This document shows, in pieces, positions 8,472-16,811 of a DNA stretch of 64,000 nucleotides. Every line of letters starts with the position of its first letter. Within the stretch, counting starts at the first letter, position 1. The stretch comes from Chryseobacterium taichungense (GTDB taxonomy: Bacteria; Bacteroidota; Bacteroidia; Flavobacteriales; Weeksellaceae): contig NZ_FOBV01000002.1 in the NCBI RefSeq assembly GCF_900109935.1, positions 124,001 through 188,000 of the forward strand. Reading direction: 5' to 3'. The translations under genes were made by a program, and so were the position numbers. Below the pieces are notes generated by a model. That model searched no databases. It saw nothing but the letters and a program-made list of their open reading frames with translations, and had not been told where the DNA came from.

Positions 8472-8888
8472 TTATTTCTTAAATCTTTCCCATTTTATTA
8501 GCATATATTTATCAGCGAATTGCGTAATGATCAATCCGGAATTTTTAATATTTTCTTCCTTGCTCATATACTCAATCAATTCATTCTGCTTTAAAATTTT
8601 GTACACCGGATGAAATTCAGAATGTGGTGGTCTTGTGATATTGTATTTCTTAATCCACGAACTTATAGTAACGTGTGAAACGCCGATAATTCTTTCTATT
8701 TCACGAAAGCTCAACCCTTCCAGGTAGAGCTGTAATGCTTTGGTGACATAGTAATCATCGATCTGTTTTCCTAATTTCTTTACCGTAAAATAATAGTTGC
8801 AGGATTTGCACAGAAAACGTTGCTTGTCGTTTACAATTCCGCTTTTTACAACTTTGCTGCTATTGCATTTCGGACACTTATTTTCCAT
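8472..8888 (-). CDS. InsA-like zinc-ribbon/HTH protein (transposase-derived, no catalytic domain)
   Basis: 138 residues. The N-terminus carries a zinc ribbon with Cys5-x2-Cys8 and Cys27-x2-Cys30, as in IS1 InsA and IS1595-type proteins. A helix-turn-helix follows at about 54-77 (LSFREIERIIGVSHVTISSW). No DDE nuclease domain is present and no InsB frame follows. The final ~40 residues are unrelated to transposases. No terminal inverted repeats are visible around it. It looks like a domesticated DNA-binding protein. It lies divergent from the arginine operon and 191 bp from the porin gene, so either could be a target. Confidence 0.7.
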   Translation of the reverse strand: MENKCPKCNSSKVVKSGIVNDKQRFLCKSCNYYFTVKKLGKQIDDYYVTKALQLYLEGLSFREIERIIGVSHVTISSWIKKYNITRPPHSEFHPVYKILKQNELIEYMSKEENIKNSGLIITQFADKYMLIKWERFKK

Positions 8889-8995
8889 AGCTATACCTTT
8901 TTAGCAAATATATAATAATTTAGCAAAATATTAAACTCGGATAAAGATAAAATTACCTGAATATTAATTTAATTCAATAAAATTATCTTTTTTAT

Positions 8996-9027
8996 TTGTT
9001 TATTATGGAAATTATATTTTAAATTTG
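8996..9027 (+). promoter_or_regulatory. Probable promoter of the arginine operon
   Basis: TTG at 8996-8998 and TAAATTTG at 9020-9027 follow the Bacteroidota -33/-7 pattern. The 21-bp spacer is slightly long. The -7 element ends 21 bp before the GNAT start codon. No arginine-repressor box was recognised. Confidence 0.45.
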
Positions 9028-9048
9028 CCGAAAATTTTAGATAAATAA

Positions 9049-9645
9049 ATGGAAATAGAAATTTCCTCATCCATTCATTTGATGTATGTGAATGAAATAC
9101 AGCAGGAAATGTATGATTCTGCACAGCGCCGGGGAACGGGTATTGCCAAACGTTCCATTGAATATCTCAGTAAGAAAATTATTGAAGGTAATGCTGTAAT
9201 AGCTACTGATAACGGAAAATGGATTGGTTTCTGCTATATTGAAACCTGGTCTCATGGTCAGTTTGTAGCCAATTCCGGACTGATCGTTTCGCCTGATTTC
9301 AGGCATTTGGGTGTAGCAAGATTAATTAAAGATAAAGTCTTCGCTTTGTCCCGAAATAAGTATCCGAATGCAAAAATTTTCGGATTAACTACCGGATTAG
9401 CGGTTATGAAAATTAATAGTGATTTAGGATATAAACCTGTTATTTATTCCGAACTTACTCAGGATGAAGAGTTTTGGAATGGCTGCAAAAGCTGTATAAA
9501 TTATGATATTTTAATGAAAAAAGAACGAAAAAACTGTCTTTGCACAGCAATGCTTTTCGTTCCGGAAAATATAAAAAACAGTGCTGAGAAATCTCAGTCT
9601 GAAAATCAATACAATAATGAACAAGAAAGTAGTTTTAGCATTTAG
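9049..9645 (+). CDS. GNAT acyltransferase, candidate first enzyme of arginine synthesis
   Basis: 198 residues with a GNAT fold. The acyl-CoA pyrophosphate loop is in VSPDFRHLGVARLI (about residues 80-95). It is the first gene of the arginine operon and overlaps argG by 29 bp, a tight coupling. No classical ArgA or ArgJ is coded in the cluster, so this protein is the natural candidate for making N-acyl-glutamate. Bacteroidota GNAT proteins in this position have been proposed as N-acetyl- or N-succinylglutamate synthases. The argF' product here points to the succinyl route (see Val90 there). The role is inferred from context; the fold is clear. Confidence 0.75.
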   Translation: MEIEISSSIHLMYVNEIQQEMYDSAQRRGTGIAKRSIEYLSKKIIEGNAVIATDNGKWIGFCYIETWSHGQFVANSGLIVSPDFRHLGVARLIKDKVFALSRNKYPNAKIFGLTTGLAVMKINSDLGYKPVIYSELTQDEEFWNGCKSCINYDILMKKERKNCLCTAMLFVPENIKNSAEKSQSENQYNNEQESSFSI

Positions 9646-10804
9646 CGGAGGTCTTGATACCTCTTACTGCGCCAAATATCTCAGTGAAACACTGGGATAT
9701 GATGTATATGCAGTTACTGTAAATACCGGAGGTTTTTCTAAAGAAGAAGAAAAAGAACTGGAAAAAAAAGCCCTGAATCTTGGAGTGGAAAAATACAGGT
9801 GCGTGGATGCTCAAGAAGATTATTACAATTCTTGTGTGAAATATTTGATTTTTGGAAATGTACTTAAAAACAATACTTATCCTTTATCCGTAAGTGCGGA
9901 GCGTACGATTCAGGCACAGGAAATTGCAAAATTTGCTATTGAAGTTGGTGCGGATGCTATTGCGCACGGTAGTACTGGCGCAGGAAACGACCAGGTTCGT
10001 TTTGATTTGATTTTTCAGGTAATGTGTCCTGATATAGAAATCATTACGCCGATTCGTGATATGGCTTTATCCCGCGAAGAGGAAATCGAATTTTTGAAAA
10101 GTTATGGTCATGAAATGGAGTTTCAAAAGGCGCAATATTCTGTAAACAAAGGACTTTGGGGAACCTCGGTTGGTGGTAAGGAGACTTTAACTTCAAGAAA
10201 TTATCTGCCTGAAGAAGCTTTCCCTTCTCAAATCAAAGAAACTCAGCCTTCAGATTTAGAAATTGAGTTTAAAAATGGGGAAGTTGTAGCAGTAAATGGA
10301 GAAAATTTTGAACATTCTGTGTACGCGATTCAAAAAATTGAAGAATTAGCTTCTGCTTATGGAATCGGTCGTGATATTCACGTTGGAGATACGATTGTCG
10401 GAATTAAAGGAAGAGTTGGTTTTGAAGCAGCTGCAGCATCGGTGATTATCAAAGCCCACCATTTGTTGGAAAAACATACGCTTTCAAAATATCAGCAGAT
10501 GATGAAATCTCAATTATCCGACTGGTACGGGAACTGGCTTCACGAAGCTCTTTTCCTGGATCCTGTGATGAGAAACATTGAGTCTTTCTTGATTGATTCT
10601 CAAAAAACAGTTACTGGAAAAGTCTTCATAACGCTTCACCCTTACCGGTTTATTTTAAATGGAATTGAATCTGAGCATGATTTAATGTCCGATAAATTCG
10701 GAAGTTATGGCGAAGCAAACCGAGCATGGACAGGTGAAGATGTGAAAGGCTATACGAAAATTGTAAGCAATTCCTTGAATATATATCATCAGATAAATAA
10801 ATAA
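9617..10804 (+). CDS. argG: Argininosuccinate synthase
   Basis: 395 residues. ATP-dependently joins citrulline and aspartate to give argininosuccinate. The PP-loop motif AFSGGLDTSYCAKYL is at the N-terminus. Later come HGSTGAGNDQVRFD and the aspartate/citrulline-binding stretch SVNKGLWGTS. The start is the ATG at 9617, because the longer reading frame upstream adds 12 residues not expected in the family and the ATG gives the usual NKKVVLAFSGG beginning. It overlaps the preceding GNAT gene. A gap of 232 bp filled with repeats separates it from argC. Confidence 0.96.
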   Translation: MNKKVVLAFSGGLDTSYCAKYLSETLGYDVYAVTVNTGGFSKEEEKELEKKALNLGVEKYRCVDAQEDYYNSCVKYLIFGNVLKNNTYPLSVSAERTIQAQEIAKFAIEVGADAIAHGSTGAGNDQVRFDLIFQVMCPDIEIITPIRDMALSREEEIEFLKSYGHEMEFQKAQYSVNKGLWGTSVGGKETLTSRNYLPEEAFPSQIKETQPSDLEIEFKNGEVVAVNGENFEHSVYAIQKIEELASAYGIGRDIHVGDTIVGIKGRVGFEAAAASVIIKAHHLLEKHTLSKYQQMMKSQLSDWYGNWLHEALFLDPVMRNIESFLIDSQKTVTGKVFITLHPYRFILNGIESEHDLMSDKFGSYGEANRAWTGEDVKGYTKIVSNSLNIYHQINK

Positions 10805-10807
10805 GAT

Positions 10808-10891
10808 TTGGGCAGCTTTATCCGCCTTCCGCTCCCAATCTTTTGTTCGTCGTTCCTCCTCATAAAAGGATTTCCGCTCAAGTCGGGCTGC
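10808..10891. repeat. Family C repeat (GGGCAGC...GGGCTGC), copy 1
   Basis: An 84-bp element beginning TTGGGCAGCTTTATCCGCC and ending CCGCTCAAGTCGGGCTGC. A second, longer copy with the same ends lies at 21248-21378, after carA. The ends can be paired in part. It sits right after argG. Confidence 0.75.
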
Positions 10892-10910
10892 AAGAGATTG
10901 GGTGATCAAT

Positions 10911-10956
10911 GAACCCGCAGGGTTCAATACGAATAGCCGTAGGTGAAACCTATGGA
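10911..10956 (+). repeat. Family A palindromic repeat
   Basis: A 46-bp copy: GAACCCGCAGGGTTC hairpin followed by AATAGCCGTAGG and CCTATGGA. It is the first of two direct copies between argG and argC, 70 bp apart start to start. Confidence 0.88.
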
Positions 10957-10980
10957 TTAAAAAAGATCAACATAAACAGA

Positions 10981-11026
10981 GAACCCGGAGGGTTCAATAA
11001 TAATAGCCGTAGGTGAAACCTATGGA
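10981..11026 (+). repeat. Family A palindromic repeat
   Basis: The second copy between argG and argC (GAACCCGGAGGGTTC hairpin, then AATAGCCGTAGG and CCTATGGA). It ends 10 bp before the argC start codon, so the argC ribosome-binding region lies directly against the repeat. Confidence 0.88.
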
Positions 11027-11036
11027 AAAATAAAAA

Positions 11037-12011
11037 ATGATTGAAATTAATAAAACAGCAGGAATCATTGGCGCCAACGGTTACACAGGAAGCGAACTGG
11101 TTCGTCTGCTGGCTTTTCATCCTCATGTGTCTTTGAGTTTTTTATATAGTCGTTCGAATTCGGGTACAAAGATTTCAGATTTGTACCCGGATTTAGTGAC
11201 AGTTTGTGAAATGGATTTAACAGATCAGCCAGAAGAAGTAGATATTTTATTTTTATGTCTTCCTCACAAAGAAAGCCAGAATTGGCTGGCACGAAATCCT
11301 GTAAAAGATTCAACGTTGGTTATTGATTTAGGAAACGATTTTCGTTTGGACGGTAATTTTGGAGACAGAAATTTTATCTACGGATTACCTGAAATCAACA
11401 AAAAACAACTTTCTGGAGCGAAAAGCATTGCGAATCCGGGATGTTTTGCAACGGCAATTCAACTAGCTTTGCTTCCTTTAGCAGAAAAAGGGTTGTTAAA
11501 TGAGGTTTATACAACGGGAATTACAGGTTCCACAGGTGCTGGTCAGTCTTTGCAGGCAACGACACATTTTACCTGGAGAAATGATAATATTTCGGCTTAT
11601 AAAACATTGACACATCAACATGTGGATGAGATTTTACAGCAGTTAGTTTCTTATAATACAAATGAAATCAGTCTGAATTTTATTCCATGGAGAGGAGATT
11701 TTGCGAGAGGGATTTTTACGAGTTCCACACTGAAAACAGATTTAGAACTTTCAGACATTGAGCAATTGTTTAAGGATTTTTATGCAGATGAACCTTTTGT
11801 AAAGGTAAGCGAAAAAGCAATTGATCTAAAACAGGTTGTCAATACCAATCGCTGTGTGATTCAGATAGAAAAGAGTGGAAATGTTGCGGTTATTCATTCA
11901 GCAATTGATAATTTGTTAAAAGGAGCTTCCGGGCAGGCTGTTCAAAATATGAATATTGCCATGGGGTGGGAAGAAAACTTAGGATTAAACTTAAAGCCGA
12001 TTGCGTTTTAA
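11037..12011 (+). CDS. argC: N-acetyl/N-succinyl-gamma-glutamyl-phosphate reductase
   Basis: 324 residues. NADPH-dependent reduction of the acyl-glutamyl phosphate to the semialdehyde. The Rossmann motif GIIGANGYTGSELVRLL is at the N-terminus. The catalytic Cys is in IANPGCFATAIQLALLPL (about residue 136). The later GITGSTGAGQS and GNVAVIHSAIDNLLKGASGQAVQNMN are the usual signatures. Length agrees with the family. It lies between argG and argD in the arginine operon. Confidence 0.95.
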   Translation: MIEINKTAGIIGANGYTGSELVRLLAFHPHVSLSFLYSRSNSGTKISDLYPDLVTVCEMDLTDQPEEVDILFLCLPHKESQNWLARNPVKDSTLVIDLGNDFRLDGNFGDRNFIYGLPEINKKQLSGAKSIANPGCFATAIQLALLPLAEKGLLNEVYTTGITGSTGAGQSLQATTHFTWRNDNISAYKTLTHQHVDEILQQLVSYNTNEISLNFIPWRGDFARGIFTSSTLKTDLELSDIEQLFKDFYADEPFVKVSEKAIDLKQVVNTNRCVIQIEKSGNVAVIHSAIDNLLKGASGQAVQNMNIAMGWEENLGLNLKPIAF

Positions 12012-12251
12012 AAGTGAATTAAAAATGTGAATTGTCAATAAGTCAATCGTGAATTTTAAAAACTCAAATCAAAACGACATAGGAAAGTGGAGCGTTAAGA
12101 AAAATAATTTTGTGAACGTTAAAAAAATTCTATTGTTCGAAGCGCGACACAAATGCTGAATTGAAGAAATAATCTTGATTTCGCGCAAGTTTTAGAATTT
12201 TTAGAGAACAAAAATATTTTTTAGCGGAAGTTTCCAAGTCTTGAACTTTTG

Positions 12252-12277
12252 TTTCTTTTGCTTCAAGGCAAAAGAAA
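12252..12277. repeat. Short inverted repeat in the argC-argD gap
   Basis: TTTCTTTTGC at 12252-12261 pairs with GCAAAAGAAA at 12268-12277 over a 6-base loop, ending 18 bp before argD. The wider 284-bp gap (12012-12295) is AT-rich; I see no gene in it. The hairpin has the look of the dispersed intergenic repeats elsewhere in the window. Confidence 0.6.
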
Positions 12278-12295
12278 TTGATAAAAAAACAAAAT

Positions 12296-13435
12296 ATGAA
12301 TTTATTCAACGTATATCCATTATTCAACATAAATCCTGTAAAAGCTCAGGGGTCATTTCTTTGGGATGATAAAGGTGAAAAATATCTTGATTTTTATGGT
12401 GGTCACGCTGTGATTTCTATCGGTCACAATCATCCGCATTATCAAGCTCAATTAAAAAATCAGTTAGATAAAATTTCTTTCTATTCAAACTCTGTTCAGA
12501 ATGAATTACAGACTGAATTAGCTGAAAAATTAGGAAAACTTTCAGGTTTGGAAGATTACAATTTGTTTCTGTGCAATTCTGGCGCTGAAGCCAATGAAAA
12601 TGCATTGAAGCTGGCTTCATTCCATAACGGAAAAAGTAAAGTGCTGTATTTTTCAGGTTCATTCCATGGAAGAACTTCTGCGGCGGTTTCGGTGACGGAT
12701 AATCCAAAAATTGTAGCTCCGGTAAACTATGATGAAAGATTTATTAAATCTGAATGGAATAATATCGAACAGCTTGAGAAAGTCTTCGAAAAACATGGAA
12801 ATGAAATTTCATCCGTAATCATCGAAGGAATTCAGGGAGTTGGCGGAATAATGATTCCAACGATTGAATTTTTAATTAAAATCAAACAACTATGTGAAAA
12901 ATATTATGCTGTTTTGATTTTAGATGAGGTTCAGTCAGGATACGGAAGAAGCGGTTATTTCTTCGCCCATCAGGAATTCGGAATTGAAGCCGATATCATC
13001 ACAACAGCGAAAGGAATGGGCAATGGTTTCCCGATTGGTGGTGTTTTGATCCATCCGAAATTTCAGGCAAGCAACGGTTTGCTGGGAACTACTTTTGGTG
13101 GAAATCATTTGGCTTGTGTTGCAGCGATTGCTGTATTGGACGTGATGAAAGATGAAAATCTCATCGGAAATGCTCAGAAAATGGGCGAGTATATTGAAAA
13201 TAAAATTAAAGATTTTCCACATATTAAAACGATTCGAAGGAAAGGCTTGATGATTGGGATTGAACTTGACAGGGATTGCTCGGAAGTGAGGAACAACCTG
13301 CTGTACAATCATCATATTTTCACAGGAAATTCTAATGATAAGACGGTGCTGAGGATTCTTCCGGCACTTAACATTAAGAAAGAAGAAACTGATTTGTTTA
13401 TTAATGCTTTGAAAGAAGTGTTGGAGAATATTTAA
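12296..13435 (+). CDS. argD: Acyl-ornithine aminotransferase
   Basis: 379 residues, class III PLP-dependent aminotransferase. Key stretches are GGHAVISIGHNHP near the start, CNSGAEANENALKLA, SFHGRTSAAVS, ILDEVQSGYGRSG and the PLP-lysine region TTAKGMGNGFPIGG. It converts the acyl-glutamate semialdehyde to acyl-ornithine. The ATG at 12296 is preferred over an in-frame one six codons earlier because it gives the expected MNLFNVYPLF start. A 262-bp gap containing a repeat follows before argF'. Confidence 0.95.
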   Translation: MNLFNVYPLFNINPVKAQGSFLWDDKGEKYLDFYGGHAVISIGHNHPHYQAQLKNQLDKISFYSNSVQNELQTELAEKLGKLSGLEDYNLFLCNSGAEANENALKLASFHNGKSKVLYFSGSFHGRTSAAVSVTDNPKIVAPVNYDERFIKSEWNNIEQLEKVFEKHGNEISSVIIEGIQGVGGIMIPTIEFLIKIKQLCEKYYAVLILDEVQSGYGRSGYFFAHQEFGIEADIITTAKGMGNGFPIGGVLIHPKFQASNGLLGTTFGGNHLACVAAIAVLDVMKDENLIGNAQKMGEYIENKIKDFPHIKTIRRKGLMIGIELDRDCSEVRNNLLYNHHIFTGNSNDKTVLRILPALNIKKEETDLFINALKEVLENI

Positions 13436-13455
13436 GCTGTGAAAATTATATGGTC

Positions 13456-13560
13456 TGTCATTCTGACGAAGGAAGAATCTATTAATATGATAAAAAAGAG
13501 ATTCTTCACTACACTTTCTGAACTACGTTCGTAAACTTTCAGTTTATGATCAGAATGACA
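13456..13560. repeat. TGTCATTCTGA-bounded inverted-repeat element, copy 1
   Basis: The 105-bp element starts TGTCATTCTGA (13456-13466) and ends with its exact complement TCAGAATGACA (13550-13560). A GAATCT motif lies inside the left arm and AGATTCTTC follows. A related element lies at 16642-16723. Such elements are widespread between genes of flavobacteria. It occupies the argD-argF' gap. Confidence 0.85.
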
Positions 13561-13697
13561 AACACAATTATCATTAGCTGAGTAAAACGCCCTTGCGAAC
13601 GAAAATGCTTTCAATTTTAATAAAAAAAACTTCGCGATCATAGCGTTAAAAACTCAACATAATATGTAAGATAAAAAATCTTTAAAATCAATTCAAA

Positions 13698-14657
13698 ATG
13701 AAAAAATTCACCTCTGTAAGTGACGTTGAAAACTTACAGCAAATTATAAAAAAAGCTTTACAAATTAAAGAAAATCCTCTTTCGGAACCTGAAAAAGGAA
13801 AAGGAAAAACCATCGGACTTGTCTTTTTAAATTCAAGTTTGAGAACCCGTTTAAGCAGCCAGATTGCGGCGCAGAATATAGGCTTAAATGTTTTAACATT
13901 AAATGCCGCTCAGGAAGCCTGGAACTTGGAATTTGCAGACGGTGCTGTGATGAACGGCGATACGGTTGAACATATTAAAGACGCGATTGAAGTGTTGAAT
14001 CAATATTGTGACATCATTGCGGTTCGTTGTTTTGCAGGAATGAAAAACAAGGAAGATGATGTAAATGAAAGTATTTTAAGCCAGTTCGAGCAATATGCAA
14101 AAGTTCCGGTTATTTCACTGGAATCCGCGACACGTCACCCTTTGCAAAGTTTGGCAGATTGCATCACAATTACAGAAAACTGGAAAGAAAACCGCAAACC
14201 GAAAGTTGTTTTAACCTGGGCACCTCACATCAAACCGATTGCTCAGGCGGTGGGAAATTCTTTCGCAGAATGGATGCAGGAAATGGATGTGGATTTCATC
14301 ATCACAAATCCCGAAGGATATGATTTAGATAAAAATTTTACAAAAGACGTAAAAGTAATTCATGATCAGAACGAAGCTTTGAAAGATGCAGACTTTATTT
14401 ATGTTAAAAACTGGTCGTCTTTTGATGATTACGCAACAATGCCGGAAGTGAAAGAAAACTGGATGTTAACGAACGAAAAACTAGAAAACACCAATCAGGC
14501 AAAAGTGATGCACTGTCTTCCGGTACGACGAAATGTTGAATTGAGCGATGAGGTAATGGATGGCGAAAATTCGATTATTTATCAGCAGGCAAAAAACCGG
14601 ATTTTCTCGGCTCAGGCGGTTTTTTCTGAAATTTTGGATAAAATGAATTCTAAATAA
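13698..14657 (+). CDS. argF': N-succinylornithine (or N-acetylornithine) carbamoyltransferase
   Basis: 319 residues. A carbamoyltransferase of the Bacteroidota type acting on acylated ornithine. The carbamoyl-phosphate loop is SSLRTRLSSQ (about 46-55). HPLQSLADC and HCLPVRRN are the other signatures. The specificity residue corresponds to Glu92 in Xanthomonas acetylornithine and Pro90 in Bacteroides succinylornithine carbamoyltransferase. Here it is Val90 (NGDTVEH). Published swaps at this site associate small non-acidic residues with succinylornithine, so the succinyl substrate is favoured. It makes N-acyl-citrulline, which argE then deacylates. Confidence 0.92.
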   Translation: MKKFTSVSDVENLQQIIKKALQIKENPLSEPEKGKGKTIGLVFLNSSLRTRLSSQIAAQNIGLNVLTLNAAQEAWNLEFADGAVMNGDTVEHIKDAIEVLNQYCDIIAVRCFAGMKNKEDDVNESILSQFEQYAKVPVISLESATRHPLQSLADCITITENWKENRKPKVVLTWAPHIKPIAQAVGNSFAEWMQEMDVDFIITNPEGYDLDKNFTKDVKVIHDQNEALKDADFIYVKNWSSFDDYATMPEVKENWMLTNEKLENTNQAKVMHCLPVRRNVELSDEVMDGENSIIYQQAKNRIFSAQAVFSEILDKMNSK

Positions 14658-14660
14658 ATC

Positions 14661-14693
14661 AAACCTCATAGGTTTCAAAAACCTATGAGGTTT
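14661..14693. terminator. Perfect 15-bp hairpin between argF' and argB
   Basis: AAACCTCATAGGTTT and its exact complement are separated by a 3-base loop. The hairpin begins 3 bp after the argF' stop codon and ends 21 bp before argB. The right arm is followed by AACAATC, not a T-run, so it is a poor terminator. It is more likely an mRNA-stabilising hairpin or a repeat. Confidence 0.7.
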
Positions 14694-14714
14694 AACAATC
14701 AAAAATGTATAAAA

Positions 14715-15509
14715 ATGAAAGAAAAATTATACATCATAAAAATTGGCGGTGCATTAATCGATGACGAAGAATTATTAGAACAATTCTTAGAACAGTTTTC
14801 TGAAATTCAGGAAAAGAAAATCCTTGTTCATGGCGGCGGAAAATTAGCAACAACGTTAGCTGATAAGCTTGGAATTGAACAAAAGATGGTAAACGGACGA
14901 AGAATCACAGATAAAGATACTTTGGATATTGTAGCGATGGTGTATGCAGGAGGAATCAATAAAAATATTGTCGCAAAACTTCAGCAGAAGAAGTGTAAAG
15001 CAATAGGTTTTTCGGGCGCTGATGCGAATTTGATTAAAGCTAAAAAACGGGAGCACGCCGAAATAGATTTTGGATTTGTGGGAGATATCACCGAAAAAAG
15101 TGTTAATAAAAAACTGATTTCAAAATTGCTTAAACTGAAATTAGTTCCTGTATTTTCAGCCATTACCCATGATAAAAAAGGCCATCTTTTCAATACCAAT
15201 GCAGACACGATTGCTTCGGTAATTGCTCAGTCTCTATCGGTAAAATATGATGTAGAACTGTTGTATTGTTTTGATAAAGAAGGCGTTTTAGAAGATGTAA
15301 ATAATCCGGAATCTGTTATAAAAAATATTTCTGAAGAAGAATTTTCGAACTTAAAAGACGAAGGAAAACTTCATAAAGGAATTCTTCCCAAACTGGAAAA
15401 TGCTTTGGGGGCCGTAAAAAATAAAGTCAATAAGGTATTCTTAATTAAAGAAACCGAACTAAAAAACCATATAGAAAACCATCATGCAGGAACTGAAATC
15501 TGTTTATAG
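14715..15509 (+). CDS. argB: Acyl-glutamate kinase
   Basis: 264 residues, amino acid kinase fold. Signatures are IIKIGGALIDD at the start, VHGGGK at about 46, ADANLIKAKK and NTNADTIASVIAQSL. It phosphorylates N-acyl-glutamate (acetyl or succinyl). The ATG at 14715 is chosen because the longer frame would run back into the hairpin at 14661-14693. The gene overlaps argE by 26 bp. The end of this gene may provide the region that loads ribosomes onto argE. The allosteric N-terminal extension of arginine-inhibited NAGKs is absent. Confidence 0.94.
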   Translation: MKEKLYIIKIGGALIDDEELLEQFLEQFSEIQEKKILVHGGGKLATTLADKLGIEQKMVNGRRITDKDTLDIVAMVYAGGINKNIVAKLQQKKCKAIGFSGADANLIKAKKREHAEIDFGFVGDITEKSVNKKLISKLLKLKLVPVFSAITHDKKGHLFNTNADTIASVIAQSLSVKYDVELLYCFDKEGVLEDVNNPESVIKNISEEEFSNLKDEGKLHKGILPKLENALGAVKNKVNKVFLIKETELKNHIENHHAGTEICL

Positions 15510-16566
15510 TAAAGAAGAATTACTGAATAACGCAGTAGAATTGCTGAAAAAACTGATTGAAATTCCGTCATTCAGCAAAGATGAATTTAATACATCGGTG
15601 GAAATTGAAAATTTTTTCAAAAAACATCAGATTCCGACGAAGCGATTTAAAAACAACATCTGGGCGGTGAATAAAAATTTCGATGTCTTCAAACCGTCAA
15701 TTTTGCTGAATACACATCATGACACTGTAAAACCGAATAAAGCGTACACTTTAGATCCGTTTTTACCAATCGAAAAGGACGGAAAATTATTCGGATTAGG
15801 GAGTAATGACGCAGGCGCTTCTTTGGTTTCGATGGCACAGGTTTTTTTGCATTTTTTTACTCAAGAAGATTTAAAATATAATTTAGTTATTGCTTTGACG
15901 GCTGAAGAGGAGATTTCAGGTTTTGATGGAATTGAAGCTTTATTTCCACAGCTGCCCAATATCGAGCTCGCCATTGTAGGAGAACCCACGCAGATGAATC
16001 TGGCGATCGCGGAAAAAGGATTGTTGGTGATAGACGGTGAAATGAAAGGTACGCCTTCTCACGCCGCTCATCCAAATAATGACAATTCGATTGTAAAATG
16101 TATGGAAGACCTGCAACATATTCTGAACTTTAAATTTCCAAAAGTTTCGGATTATTTAGGTGAGGTAAAGATAACGTTGTCAGGAATTCATGCCGGAGTT
16201 CAGCATAATGTGGTTCCGGAATCTTGCACTTTCACTTTGGATGTGAGGGTTACGGATGAATATTCCAACAAAGAAGCATTTGAAATCATCCAATCGCAGA
16301 TGAAATCAACGTTGACAGCGAGATCTTTCAGGCTAAATTCTTCAAAAATAGAAATGGAACATCCGTTCGTACAGGCAGGTTTGGAAATTGGAAGGACAAC
16401 TTACGGTTCGCCTACTTCATCCGATCAGGCGATTATTCCTTGTACCTCAGTAAAAATTGGTCCCGGAGACAGCAGGCGCTCTCACACTGCAGATGAATTT
16501 ATTTTCATCGAAGAAATCGCAGAAGGAATTGAGATTTACATCCAAATTTTGGAAAAGGTTTTATAG
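15484..16566 (+). CDS. argE: Acyl-ornithine/acyl-citrulline deacylase (M20 family)
   Basis: 360 residues, M20 metallopeptidase. Metal ligands appear in order: His-x-Asp in NTHHDTVKP, Asp in GLGSNDAGAS, Glu-Glu in TAEEEISG, the GEPT stretch, and His in SHTADEF. A dimerisation insert lies around HAGVQHNVVPES. In this pathway the substrate should be N-succinyl- or N-acetyl-citrulline. It overlaps the argB end by 26 bp. The 245-bp gap to argH contains a repeat. Confidence 0.92.
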   Translation: MQELKSVYSKEELLNNAVELLKKLIEIPSFSKDEFNTSVEIENFFKKHQIPTKRFKNNIWAVNKNFDVFKPSILLNTHHDTVKPNKAYTLDPFLPIEKDGKLFGLGSNDAGASLVSMAQVFLHFFTQEDLKYNLVIALTAEEEISGFDGIEALFPQLPNIELAIVGEPTQMNLAIAEKGLLVIDGEMKGTPSHAAHPNNDNSIVKCMEDLQHILNFKFPKVSDYLGEVKITLSGIHAGVQHNVVPESCTFTLDVRVTDEYSNKEAFEIIQSQMKSTLTARSFRLNSSKIEMEHPFVQAGLEIGRTTYGSPTSSDQAIIPCTSVKIGPGDSRRSHTADEFIFIEEIAEGIEIYIQILEKVL

Positions 16567-16641
16567 GCTGGAAGTTGGAAGAGGGATGATGGAAGTTTAG
16601 AAGTCTTTCACTAAAACCAGTTTCCGTAATGAATGTTTTGC

Positions 16642-16723
16642 TTTGTCATTCTGAAAGAAACGAAGTGGATTGAAGAATCTATAATAATATTTATACAGAT
16701 TCCTCCTTCGTCGGAATGACAAA
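16642..16723. repeat. TGTCATTCTGA-bounded inverted-repeat element, copy 2
   Basis: The left end TTTGTCATTCTGA (16642-16654) matches the complement of the right end TCGGAATGACAAA (16711-16723) at 12 of 13 positions. The inside holds the same GAATCT motif as the copy at 13456-13560 but is shorter. It lies in the argE-argH gap. Confidence 0.82.
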
Positions 16724-16811
16724 ATAAGATTATAAATTAAATAAAAAAGGAAGATAAAGCAGTTGGTAGTAAACTTCCAGCACCCAGCTTCCATCAAAAA
16801 AAGAAAATTTT

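Noticed and set aside
14661-14693. Rho-independent terminator after argF'
   Set aside because: The stem is perfect, but no T-run follows and argB starts 21 bp later, so complete termination is unlikely. It is listed with that caveat.
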